Shown one piece after another: positions 46,141 to 57,133 of a stretch of DNA of 64,000 nucleotides (positions within the stretch are counted from its first letter, which is position 1; the number at the start of each line of letters is the position of its first letter). A program made the translations under genes and the position numbers. The notes beneath the pieces are model-generated. The model ran no database searches. It was not told the origin of the DNA and saw only the letters and a program-made list of their open reading frames with translations. Origin of the DNA: Linum tenue (Eukaryota > Streptophyta > Magnoliopsida > Malpighiales > Linaceae); NCBI GenBank assembly GCA_946122785.1, contig CAMGYJ010000011.1, positions 12,152,001-12,216,000 of the forward strand. Reading direction: 5' to 3'.

Positions 46141-46384
46141 ATGGATTGGTACTGATTTCGTTTTTTTTTTTTTTTTTTTTTTGCAGAAAGATTGAAAAAA
46201 ATATGGAAAGGAAATATGGCTGGAGATTACGGAAGTGAGAGAAAGAGAGATTTTTAATTAATAGATTTTTGTAACTACCTTAAATGTAATTTATTAAAAA
46301 ATTAATTAATATAATTTATTTTTCCATACCCAATTTACCCTTAGTAACCACGGTGATTACTACTTTGTAGTAATCACCGTAACC

Positions 46385-47633
46385 TGTCCCGTGATCCAAT
46401 TACTCGACTCTATCTTCTATCAACATATAATTAAATGTAGTTATTGCCGAGTCGGCAACTTAGAATGGGTAAAAGCCATGACGTTAGGGTAGCACTATAT
46501 ATATAATGTTACTCTTGATTTATGTTCATTTCTTCTTAGTCTTAAATCTGACAAATTCAATAATCTATCTTGCTAAATATTATAAAACTACGGGGGAAAT
46601 TATGAGTTTTGCCCAAACGCAAACCGGGGGTAATGTTGCTCATAATTAATGGGTTATTTTCTTCACGATAATAGTGAATTTGAATTAAATTGTGATCGTG
46701 TCACCTAGCCCAAAATTATTAATGGTATGGAAACGATTGTTTTAGGAGAATTGTTTCATTTTTAGTTAAAAGATATATAGAAGTTTTACATATATGAAGT
46801 CCAGATTTTGACAAGCTTATTTTCTATAATGTCAAAACAGATGTGACATGCGAGAGGATGAAATATACATAACTATATAAAAATAACATTATAAAAATGT
46901 CAAAAGAACTAGTAAATGTCAAAAGAGGTTGCAAGCTTGAAAAGTTACCTAAATCGTGTGTTGATGCAATCGAACGTGTATTCTGTTGCAATAATAAATT
47001 AAGGATGGCCTTTACCACAAACGTGTATTTGTTTTAACTTTAAAAAAATATGGGCTGGTCATGAATTATTATACACTCTTAATCTTGGTTGATAATCATT
47101 ATTTTAAGATTTTTCTCAAACAAACATCATTTTCATTTGTGTAACAATGAACACAAAAAATGTTAGATTTTTACACAAAAATGATCTAAGATTAGCTTAT
47201 ATTTCAAGTATTTCAAAAACTTCCTCAACATAATTTTATAAATTTATCTATTGAATATTTTTCATTGTTTCTCACATATATTAGTATTAAAGGATATAAA
47301 TGACCTTTTCAAATTAAACGATGATTACTATAGAAATTGCAGGATTGTACAGCTACAAAACGAGGAATCCGTAGTTAATTTAATCAAGCTTCTCCTATAT
47401 ATTAAATTAACCGATCCTAGTTAGTATTACCAAGTCTTTCAATTGGGATTAGAATTGGCCAAATGCGCGTATTGATGAACTTATCACACCATTTGATTAA
47501 GCAATAGCTAGAGTAATTATATTTTTCTCATAGATATTCTATAAAACTGAGCAAAAGTAGAAAGTTAACTCTTTATCTATAGAATGAACGTAGTGGTATA
47601 AAAAAAAGCTTATGATTCTTATAAAGAGTGAAC
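46385..47633. other. AT-rich intergenic region
   Basis: No gene, no repeat pair recognised. Confidence 0.4.
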
Positions 47634-47636
47634 TTA

Positions 47637-47993
47637 GACCATCTACATCCATGAAATAGCAATTCTATTTCATATGTGGTCCCTATTGCCACATTAGCCA
47701 CTTTTTTCATTTCAATACAAATCACTTTCATTTCCTCTACATCAATGAAATCCATTATCTATTTCATAGTGGGCCCACAAAACAAAAATACACTCTCTCA
47801 CAACTCACAAAATATAATAGAAATAAAGAGAAAAATAGCATAAACGTGGGTGGAGCCCACTCTTGCTCTTCCATTTGGTATTTCATTAAGTGGAAGATTC
47901 CACTTTATGAAATAGGGGCTACAACAATGGAAGGGGAAATGAAAGTGCCATGTAGGATATGAAATAGCAACATGACAGCCGTTATGGATGCTC
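47637..47993. mobile_element. PIF/Harbinger (Tourist-like) MITE
   Basis: 357 bp with ends GACCATCTACATCC and (inverted) GAGCATCCATAACG and a 3-bp TTA duplication at 47634-47636 and 47994-47996. The interior is rich in ATTTCAT/ATGAAAT inverted motifs. Non-coding. Confidence 0.7.
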
Positions 47994-48082
47994 TTAGTGG
48001 TATAAACAATGTCTATGGCCGTTGGGTTTACTCTATTCCCAACGATTTGTTGTTAATGCGATCAAATTTCAGTTCTCTAAAC

Positions 48083-49009
48083 TAGGGTGGGCATTGGTGC
48101 GATCAAACCACACCGAACTGCATTTGCGGTCTATCCAAACTGCACCGTAAGACTTGCGGTCTAATATGCGGTTTAATTTTTTAGTGGCACGCGGTTCAAT
48201 TAATCCGAAATCGCGTGGTTGCGGTTCAAAACCGCAAACCACAAATGAACTTTTAGCACGTACATTTCTCTCCGATCTCCGCCATCTTCATTGCTATGAA
48301 GTGTTGATGACCGAGTCGCTTGAGGATTTTACGAAGCGGTTTAGCTCCCCGCCTTCGTGTAAATACTCGAACTACTTAATTTTCAAATCTGTGTTGGGGA
48401 CTACTATTTTCCCCGCAAACATTTTCTCCCTCTAAGCTATCTCTCTATATAAACAGTAGGTTAGGTATATGATGATGATAATAATGAGCTTACAACCTGA
48501 ATATAAATTTCCTGCCCAGGTCCAGGGGTTACTTCCCCTATATATAAGCACACGACTTCTATTTTATCTTGCTGAAACAACTTGATTTAATTAAATTAAG
48601 AGAGATTCACTAATGTAATTTATACGAGATAGTAACACGTTCTATCAAACTCAAGCCACTTATATGAGTTTGATGTTTGTATAGGTAAAAAATTTGGTCA
48701 TTAAGATTTGAACAAAAAATCACGCTGTCATAAAAAAACTTTGATACCATATCAAAAATTAATTGACCGGTTTGAATAACTCAAATTTCGATTGGTTAAA
48801 GTCATTAGAGAAATAACTAACGTGACACATATATATATAAGATTAGTCATTACTAGGTAGGATCTTCAATATTCATTTTAGTTAAAATTACAGATCATGA
48901 GTGTAGAAAGTGAATTCAAACCTGTCAATTCAATTATGCACAGTCCATATCACATTGCGGTCAAATATGTGGTGTGGTTTGGACCGCACCAAACCACTTA
49001 TCCAAGCAG
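48083..49009. mobile_element. hAT-type element, right end lost at the MULE junction
   Basis: Left end TAGGGTGGGCATTGGTGCG with GATCAAACCACACC. Near 48970-49000 the inverse motif GGTGTGGTTTGGACCGCACC occurs, but the expected terminal CACCCTA is missing where MULE sequence begins. No transposase frame seen. Confidence 0.5.
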
Positions 49010-49987
49010 TTTGTGACAAATATAGCCAAATTTTGAAAAATACATTTGTATAGCCATTCCGTCCAAAACTTTAACGGGAATGCTACGACTGCTGACTGGA
49101 CTAACAAATGTTTGTAACGTGTCCGCGGTTCATCTACGTGGCAGGACAGGTGAAAATTGTATCTTATTTCATTATTTAAAAAAAAAGTAAAACCCTAAAA
49201 CTAACTTTACCTATTAATCGACCCTCTTTACCATTTCGAACGCACTTTACCCTTTCTCTTCTCTCATTCTTCTCTCGTCAAACAGCTCCCCCATCACTCC
49301 AGATCGACGAAGTTAATCGATCGAAGACCACACCCCGACGGTCCGATCCACTTCTTCGTCGCTCCATTGAACGACGTCTCCCCCTATCGCTCCTCCATCT
49401 CCGGTGAAGATAGAAGAAACCATGCATCATCCGACTGATTTATAGACGACGGCGGCGAACCCTAATCCTTCGTTGCTGCCGTCTTTCGTCGCACCCGTCC
49501 TTCGCCGCACCCGCCGCTTGAATCGTCCAACCCAAAATTTTGGATTCGCGTTTCGAGTATTTCGTCTAATTGGATTGTGGTGGGTGGTGAGTGAAGACAA
49601 GAGAGTGCGGTTGTAGTGTTTGAATGTTATTGCTGGAATGAGGTTGATTAAAGTGCAGTTTTTGGTATTTATTTATAGGGTTGGCGATCTGTAAAGCTTG
49701 GAGAACGACACAAAAAGTTCGTGAAGGGACCACACAACTTCTCTTTGTGGCGAGATTGCCCCTGAATCATACAGTAAGAAGCTCATTACATTGGATACAA
49801 CAGTCAATTTGCAGTGACGACAAATGTGCTTTGAAATTGGTTATTTGATTCGCAATTCTTTAGTGGATAGCCTGTTGTATGCGATTTGTTTATTCTAGAG
49901 CATTAAGTTGGTTCCACTTAAGGGTAATTAAATATTAATTCTGTAATTATATAGTATATAATGACAATAAGGTTGTTATCTTAACAG

Positions 49988-52506
49988 ATGGCAGACTCAT
50001 TGGATGAATTGGTAGGCGAAAATGACCCAATTCAGATTGGGCATGATGAGGCTTCGCTAGGAACAAACAATATTGGAGTTGCATCCGTTGCTGCTGATAT
50101 CTATCATGTTTATGACTCTGATGGCGCAATGACATCGGATGATGAATATCACGAGGCTAGAGCTAACCTACGTGCATATGGTGAAGGGCGAAAAAGGAAA
50201 GTGATTACAAGAGTTGCTGCTGGTGGAGAAGAGGTAGACCAGCTTGAGGAATTCGAAGAAGATGACTCTGAAAACGGGGAGGAGGAAGGATATGATGGTG
50301 AGAATTCACACCACTCCATTACCCACCAGAATACAGAGGCACCTGAACAACCTCAACCACCTCGGTATGATGGTAATGGGGAGGGCTCTCAGCATTCAAA
50401 CTGCAGATTGTCAGAAGACTCAGATCATGTAAGGGGCAACTTGTCAAATGAGGAGGGTGGTGAGTTGTACGATGATGCACCACGGTATGATCCACTCTGC
50501 GATCATAAGACACTTCAGTTTGTATGTAAAATGAAATTCGATGGGGTAGAGGAATTCAAAGATGGAGTTGTAAGACATGTTGTAGCACATGGTGCATGTC
50601 TGAGAAGGGTTCGGAGCAACCCTACGAGGAGAGAGGTGAAGTGTAAAGATGAGAACTGTCCATGGATGTTGTATGCAAGTTGGTTCAGGAAGGATAAGTG
50701 CTTCATTATAAGGAAAGTGGGGTTGCCACACTCATGTGCAAGGCGTCTCTCAGTTAACCAAGTCACAACAAAGTGGATAGCCTCGGATATGTTAGAGAGA
50801 TTCAACATTAACCCAGAGTGGGCTCCAGAATAGATTATGGATGATGTGAAGTTAAAGCACAACATGGAGGTGAAGAGGAGAACTTGCTACAGAGCTAAAG
50901 TAGAGGCTATTAAGATATTAAGTGGCTCCTTGAGTGATGAGTATAACCTGATTAGGAGATATGTTGCTGAGCTGAAGAAGAGAGATAGGGAAGGTCGTTT
51001 CCAGCTAGAAGTTGACCCGCACCCAGATGAGGATAAGTGCTTATTCATGCATTTATATGTTGGTTTTTCTTGTTTGAAGGATGGATTCCTTTTGGGCTGT
51101 CGACCTATGTTTGGTCTCGATGGCTGTTTTCTTAAAGGGGAGATAAAAGGTATGCTTCTCACTGCAGTTTGTAAAGATGGAAACAACCAGATGTTTCCAA
51201 TTGCCTGGGCGGTTGTGGAAGGGGAAAATACCAACTCTTGGACATGGTTCGTGGATATTTTAACTTAAGAACTTGGTTTAATGGATGGTAGAGGGTGGAC
51301 TGTTATATCGGACCAGCAGAAGGTATAGTAACTTTTCATGTGTTTTACTTTAAATCTTTTTTTATGCTTTGTAAACTAATCCATTTTCACTCCATTAGGG
51401 CCTCGTTGAAGGGATACACTCAATTCTACCAGAAGCTGAGCATAAAAAATGTGCTAGGCATATGTATGCCAACTAGAAAGCCAAGAACAAGACTGACATG
51501 ACTCGAAAATTGTTCTGGAAGGCAGTGTATGCATGCAATGAATCTGACTGGAAAAAGGCTACTCAAGAGATGGAGACTATTGAAGGTAATGGAGATGGAC
51601 CAACGCCATTTAAGGACTTTATGGATGCTGATCCGACACGATTTTGTCGTGCTTTCTTGTCTACCATTCCTAAGTGTGATCGTGTCGAGAGTAACATATC
51701 TGAGACCTGGAATGACAGCATTGTGAAGTACAGAGGATTTTGTATTATAGACATGCTTGAAGGGATTAGGGGGTATATGATGGAGAGATGGGTGATCAAG
51801 TATTAATATGTTGCATGGGAGTACTGATGTTTTGTGTCCTAGAATTAGGAAACGTGTAGAGAAGGAGTTTGCTAGGTTGTGTGTAGCTAGGCAATCTCAG
51901 AATATGATATGTGAAGTCAAAATGGGATCTGAAGGTTACATAGTAGACCTGAATCTGAAAGAGTGCAGCTGTGGTTATTGGCAGTTGAGTGGGTTGCCAC
52001 TGCTGCTCCATAAAGTCAAAATCAACCAAGGCAGAGGAGAGGCAACCACTGCTCCAATTGTGGCTCTGCCACACACAATGCAAGGACATGTCCGTTGAAC
52101 AGGGGAGTGGGAATACAAGTAAGTGTTTAGGGTAAGTTGTAGATGAATGTTAGGTTGACTAGTGTACATATTTGTTAGGTTGACTGTTTTGTTTGTCATC
52201 TAGGATGTGAGGTTGAATGTTGGCAATCGTGTTACGATTGAAAGGGAGCTTCGTCAAGCAACCATAGGAATTTGTGTTTATGTTGATGAGACCACTGGTA
52301 ATCAATATGTTAGGGTGAGTAAATGTTTTCTTTCTTACTTAGACCAATTTTTCATGTGTCATCACCAATAAGACATTTAACAAGGTTCTTGAATGCAGCT
52401 GAATGGGGCAAATGGGAGGTATGTTGGGAATGGTCCTCCAGCTTGTCTCACCCAACCTACTGAGGTGGATCTGCCAGGGAGCCAGCCGCAACCAAGCCAA
52501 CCTTAG
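49988..52506 (+). pseudogene. MULE transposase (mudrA-like)
   Basis: The ATG at 49988 opens an acidic N-terminus (DSDGAMTSDDEYHEAR). A MuDR-type DNA-binding region follows (about 50500-50760; CKDENCPWMLYASW ... HSC), then the DDE transposase core (GLDGCFLKGEIKGMLLTAV, PIAWAVVEGENTNSWTWF, RGWTVISDQQKG). A 76-bp GT-AG intron (51323-51398) sits in frame, followed by SILPEAEHKKCARHMYAN. A SWIM zinc finger (KECSCGYWQLSGLP) is near 51960. A zinc knuckle (CSNCGSATHNARTC) and two further exon-like segments end near 52506. In-frame stops at 50831, 51266, 51474 and 51804 and a frameshift after the last disable it. Few lesions mean relatively recent death. Encoded enzyme would cut and paste elements bearing matching termini. 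Confidence 0.85.
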
Positions 52507-52932
52507 AAGAGAAGTTAATTCTCATGAGTAGTGTTTTTGTACGAAGCTCCCAACCCAACCTTAGAAGGACCTTGTTAGTGGCTATTTTGGTCGACTCATG
52601 TAACTCGGTTAAGACGATTTATGTTAAGTTTTAGGTTTGTTTGCTAGGTGTAGCTGAAGGAAACTCTTTATCTTAGGGTGATGTTCAAGACTATTGTCGA
52701 CTCATGTAATTAGGCACTAAGATGCTTGTTATTGTGTGCTACAGACTATTGTAGAAGCCCTATATTTTGCAAGGATTATGTCAGAGTCTATTGTTCCATG
52801 CTATCTTTTGCAAAGACAATAGGTTGTTTACCCCATTTCATACAAACTTCAAAATTCAACTTGCAAACAGAACACAATACCCTAACATTGTTAGCTACCG
52901 ATTACACATTATATACCATCGTTACAAACTTT

Positions 52933-53489
52933 CTACTTCCATAGAACTACAACCAGTAAGACATTCAGAACCAAGAAGAAACTGAGCATATATCTAATCA
53001 CTCGAATTTCATGATACAAATTCTGAGCTTCAGCTATTCTATCTTTCTCAATTTTCATCCGATTGCATAACTCCTCCTCTAGAAGTTTGTTATCCTTCTT
53101 CATTCTCACTGCCTTTGATTCGGCCAGCCTTAAGCTCTCTTCCAACTTCATCATCATACCGTCAACCTCATTGTTTCTTGCCTGTGATATATCAGAACTT
53201 GACTCCACCCAACGAAAAAAATTGCACCCACCTTTCGGATCATGCAACATTGACATTCTTTAGCCACAATATATCATAGAATAGTTCATACAAACTACAA
53301 TTTGCTTACCATCCAATTAAGGCAACCATAAAATTGTCTGCCTGGGTTCAATTCACTCGCAGAAGTTTGTACAAAAGCAGGGACTTTGCACTTGCAAATG
53401 ACAGCATCAACACCTTCACTTTTGATGTTCGTAGACCCAGAATCGGCAAAATCCCTGCCAATGTTTCTATGCCCAACCCTGCGAGACAT
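52933..53489 (-). CDS. GRF-type zinc finger protein with C-terminal membrane segment (MULE passenger)
   Basis: Exon 1 (53489-53310) starts MSRRVGHRNIGRDFADSG and contains the first part of a GRF zinc finger, CKCKVPAFVQTS, then NPGRQFYGC, with a GTAAGC donor at phase 0. The following exon (to 52933) continues GGCNFFRWVESSSDISQ, completing the finger. A coiled-coil-like region comes next (about 60 residues of Glu/Lys/Leu heptads) and a hydrophobic tail MLSFFLVLNVLLVVVLWK. The exact acceptor is uncertain, and the obvious AG near 53258 gives a phase shift, so the gene may be broken. GRF fingers bind single-stranded nucleic acid in topoisomerase III and APE2-type proteins. The job of this small plant form is unknown. 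It is divergent from the transposase gene and lies within the same termini. Confidence 0.6.
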
Positions 53490-53859
53490 GGATAAATCGG
53501 CGACGGGAACCAGAGAGAGAAGTGAGGGCGATGAGAAGGAGAGAAGGAGAAGGCAATGGGGAATATAGAGAGAGAAGGCGACGACGATGGGTAAGAGAGC
53601 GAGAGAGAGAGAGAGATAGAGCGGCAGCGGGGATGGTGTGTTCCTCCGAAAACCTAGAACGGAAGGTGGATTGATAATGGTCAACAATGGAGGAGTGGGA
53701 TGGGGATAATAGGTAAAAATAAAGAAGGTAAAAATGACATGGCAAATTGTTGTCCAGTTCGCGATGATGTGGCAACCGCGTGGCATCCACCTCAGCGCCA
53801 CGGAGGGATTACTGACGACGTCTATCTTTCCATTTATGTTTGAAACGAAGGCAAGTTTT

Positions 53860-54658
53860 TTTTAATGAATGGGTATTTATCTATTAATCATCAAAAACCA
53901 GGTTACTCTTGTGGCTACACCCCCTGTCACTGAGGAAAACAAACAACTCAAATCTACTCAAACCAACTTTAACCTATCTATAAGGAGCCAATAAAGAGTA
54001 GCAACAGCAAGACCCAATGCACTCAAAAGAAATCACTCAATTTAGCATCATCACACACAACCTGCACTTCCTCCTTAACCATTTTATATGCATCACTAAG
54101 ACTCAACACAGAACCTCCAAACCTGGCAGAGCACCTAACTCTCCAGATGTTACTTATCATAGATTTCCAGATCACCCTACCTGCCCTTGAATGAGGAGCA
54201 GCTTTTGAAAAAGTATTAAGAGCCCATAGGAGTTCTGCAGACCAGGAATTTGAAGAAACACGACTACAGAATCTGGAGAAAAGAGCTTGGAAAAGATCCT
54301 TATACCTGCAACATTCTGCAAACAGATGGTTATGGGATTCAAGCCTGCATTGGCAGTATACACATGTTGTGATCCCTTGGAAACCCCATTCTATCATTTT
54401 ATCACAAGTAGATGTGTATTGTTTGATGATTAGCCAGCAAACAAACTGATTTCGAGGAATAATAGGAGCTTTCCAGACCAGTTTAAACCAAGGGACAACA
54501 GAGCTTTGAGGCCTTAGTTCCTCCCATATCAGCTTAGTAGAAAACTTTTTCAGAAGCTTCCCATTCCAGGACCCCTCACCATCTTGCACAGTCAACTTGT
54601 TCTGAATCAAACCCCTAGTTTTGAGCACCTTCAACCAAATCCAAGAACCAGTTTGCCA
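53860..54658 (-). mobile_element. 5'-truncated LINE inserted in the MULE
   Basis: Minus-strand frame 54634-54023 encodes a zf-RVT zinc-binding region typical of LINE ORF2 (KLIWEELRPQSSVVPWFKLV, APIIPRNQFVCWLI, CVYCQCRLESHNHLFAEC). The frame is open for 203 codons. A 10-bp duplication GGCAAGTTTT flanks it (53850-53859, 54659-54668), with a short oligo-A tail at the 3' end on the minus strand (53860-53864). It landed between the GRF gene and the right terminal repeat. Confidence 0.85.
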
Positions 54659-54937
54659 GGCAAGTTTTCAAAAGTGGCTATACGAGTGTATTTTTCAAAA
54701 TTTGGCTATATTTGTCACAACGGGAATAGTTATGGCTATGAAAATGTATTTTTCCTTTTAATTTTGAATTAACTAGAGTATATCTAACATTTAATGAGTG
54801 AAATATAGGTCATATTTCTCTAAATCATGTACCCAAAATCAATATAATTATAAATAATAGTCGGCGATTTTTGATTTGTCCAAATACATTCAACATGCAA
54901 GATGCACAATCTTAGGGTTTAGAGAATTAAGACTTGG

Positions 54938-55323
54938 ACTTGAGATAGCCTGGGAGCTTGGTTATAAGAAGGTCCGACTCTGTACGGACTCCACCACTGC
55001 CATCAGCATCATTGGAAACAGGTAGGATACCAATCACAGACATGAGAACACCTAAAAGGAGATTTATCGCATGCTGGATCTTGATTAGGATGTCTCAATT
55101 TCACACACATTTAGAGAATGTAATTTTGCGGCAGATTTCCTTTCTGGCAAAGGTCATTGGCTTGATTTTGGCACACATCTTATCGATGAGTGTGATCCAG
55201 CTCTTAACTACTGGATTATGTATGATGTAATAAGGATTACCCATGAACGTTCAGTTATTAATACGAGCTAAGACGCCTTTGGTGGCTGTCTTGAACCCCC
55301 CCCCCCCCCCCAAAAAAAAAAAA
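54938..55323 (+). mobile_element. Short LINE 3' insertion with C/A tail
   Basis: RNase H remnant GLEIAWELGYKKVRL, then TDSTTAISIIGNR and later ECNFAADFL, followed by a 3' end and a C14-A13 tail (55297-55323). A perfect 17-bp duplication AGAGAATTAAGACTTGG flanks it (54921-54937, 55324-55340). Internal stops show it was dead soon after insertion or long ago. Confidence 0.9.
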
Positions 55324-55340
55324 AGAGAATTAAGACTTGG

Positions 55341-55540
55341 GCTTTATTCATTAAGGGTTAGGATATATTATTGTGCATCAAAATCAGGTTAGATTGCCTT
55401 TTTTTACTAAGTGTATGTGATACCCCTAAATTTATTCTAGGTACGATAAAAGTCACCATACATACTCTTGTAATATAATATACTCAAGGATGTTTATGAA
55501 TTGACTCTAGTGACGGTCCTGACGGATCATGACAATTTCA
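55341..55540. other. Short spacer
   Basis: Nothing recognised between the LINE scrap and the next inverted-repeat element. Confidence 0.4.
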
Positions 55541-55542
55541 TG

Positions 55543-56358
55543 GGGGTGGTTAGCATGCCTACCCCCCAAAGGGGTTGATTTTTTACACCCCCTTCTTAAT
55601 TGGTCAATTTTTTCATTAATCATTGGCAAGTATTAATGAAAGTAAACATAATAAATGTCCTCTTATTAAATACAAAGTAAGAATTAAATACACCACATTA
55701 ATTACTTATTTTTTTAAATCTAAATCTACAATGGATCCAAAAAAAAATCTACAAAATACAATTCTCTCTCCTATCTCTGATTTTTCCTTTCCCAACAGTC
55801 TCCGACAACCACACTTCGCTGGTGAAATCCCGCCGGCAGAATCTCTTCGGCCACCTGATATGTACTACCACTGCACTGATACTTAGATCTGACATTTGTA
55901 CTAGTGCACTGATATCGCTACCAGTGGAGTGGTATCGCTACCAGTGCACTGGTACAAATACCATATTTTGAGATTAAGTGCAGTGGTACAAATATCAGTG
56001 CAGTGATACAAAAATTAGATCTAGAAATCGAAAAGTCAGATCTGAAAATTGAAAACTCACCGGGAGAGGGGCTTTGGAAGGAGTCGGTCGGAGGTTGCTG
56101 GAAAAGAAGGATCAAAGATAGGAGAGAGAAGGATTAGAGATAGGAGAGAGAATTGCATTTTGTATATGTTCAGATTTAAAAAATGCAAATAATTAATGTG
56201 TTGTATTTAATTCTTAATTTGTATTTAATAAGAGTATTAAATTCTACAAGTTGCATTTATTATGTCTACTTTCATTAAATGATTAATAAAAAAATTGACC
56301 AATAAGGAAGGGGGTGTCAAAAAACCAACCCTTAGGGGGTTAGCATGCTAACCGACCC
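55543..56358. mobile_element. Foldback-like element with about 190-bp inverted termini
   Basis: Ends GGGGTGGTTAGCATGC and (inverted) GGGGTCGGTTAGCATGC extend as inverted copies for about 190 bp (55543-55735 and 56165-56358). The centre holds repeated TACCAGTGCACTGGTA palindromes. No transposase and no clear target duplication. It may be a MULE or hAT derivative. Confidence 0.7.
55880..56015. repeat. Cluster of GTGCACTGGTA palindromic motifs
   Basis: A perfect 16-bp palindrome TACCAGTGCACTGGTA lies at about 55939-55954, with four or more partial copies (CTAGTGCACTGATA, CAGTGGAGTGG, TGCAGTGGTACAAA, CAGTGCAGTGATAC) within 140 bp. Confidence 0.8.
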
Positions 56359-56376
56359 CATCCTCCTCCTCCAAAC

Positions 56377-57133
56377 AATATATGGAGGTTCTCGGTGAAG
56401 ACCTACTCCATTCAATTTTTCTAGGCTTCTGCGCAAAGGGAGGAAGGAGTTCTTAGTCTTTTTGCTTTTTAATTTTTTAATACAGAAAACAAAATTCTTT
56501 TTTGCTATGCGTATTTGTGTGTCTGAATGTTTATTGGGCGTGAATAATTTTTTAGGTTTTATATAATTAAGTATGCTGATTTCTTTCCTATGTGTGACAA
56601 ATAGTTTTGATTTAGGACAAAGCCGAATATAGCAAAGGGAAATCAATAACACAGACAACATTAGTAAACAATAATTTTAACAAAGTCAAAAACCAAAACC
56701 CAAAAAACAGTAGTTATCTGAACTCAATTAAAAAATTGCAATGTCAAATGCCTTTATGGCAATGATTAAAAAATTGTATTGTACAGGTAGTTCGACCAGA
56801 AAAATTTCATACTGGAAGCTAAACCAGTAGATGGTATTTTGCGGTATGAAATCCTCTAAAGAATATATGGAGGTTCTCGGTGAAGACCTACTCCATTCAA
56901 TTTTTCTAGGCTTCTGTGCAAAGGGAGGAGGGAGTTCTTACTCTTTTTGCTTTTTAATTTTTTAATGCATAAAACAAAATTCTTTTTTGCTATGCGTATT
57001 TGTGTGTCTGAATGTTTATTGGGCCTGAATAATTTTTTAGGTTTTATTTAATTAAGTATGTCGGTTTCTTTCCTCTGTGGGATAGATAGTTTTGATTTAG
57101 GACAAAGCTGAATATAGCAAAGGGAAATCATGA
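56377..57133 (+). repeat. Pair of about 273-bp direct repeats
   Basis: AATATATGGAGGTTCTCGG starts copies at about 56377-56650 and 56861-57133, more than 90% alike by eye and both ending GCAAAGGGAAATCA. The 210 bp between is unrelated. No LTR signals (TG...CA ends, primer site) were recognised, so this is a local duplication of unknown origin. Confidence 0.85.

Larger units (their letters stand above)
45187..46362. mobile_element. Inverted-repeat element with captured EXO70 fragment and minisatellite
   Basis: Left end TAGTAGCCACCGTGGCTAC and right end (inverted) TAGTAATCACCGTGGTTAC match at about 17 of 19 positions, each itself palindromic around CACCGTGG. The interior holds a GC-rich gene fragment, a tandem-repeat field, a T-run (46159-46182) and AT-rich tails. 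Superfamily is unknown and no target duplication was identified. Confidence 0.5.
49010..54755 (+). mobile_element. Formerly autonomous MULE with transposase and GRF zinc-finger gene
   Basis: Inverted terminal sequences share TTGTGACAAATATAGCC and AAATTTTGAAAAATACA. The right terminus ends (inverted) GGAAAAATACATTTTC at 54755. The left terminus lacks its outermost 35 bp or so and begins abruptly at a hAT fragment. Contents are a mudrA-type transposase pseudogene (plus), a GRF zinc-finger gene (minus) and a later LINE insertion. It belongs to the GGCAAAATACA terminal family, so it is a candidate source for the non-autonomous relatives at 4744-6036 and 30113-31564. Confidence 0.85.

Noticed and set aside
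56377..57133. Pair of LTRs of a small retrotransposon
   Set aside because: No TG...CA ends, no primer-binding site after the first copy and no purine tract before the second.
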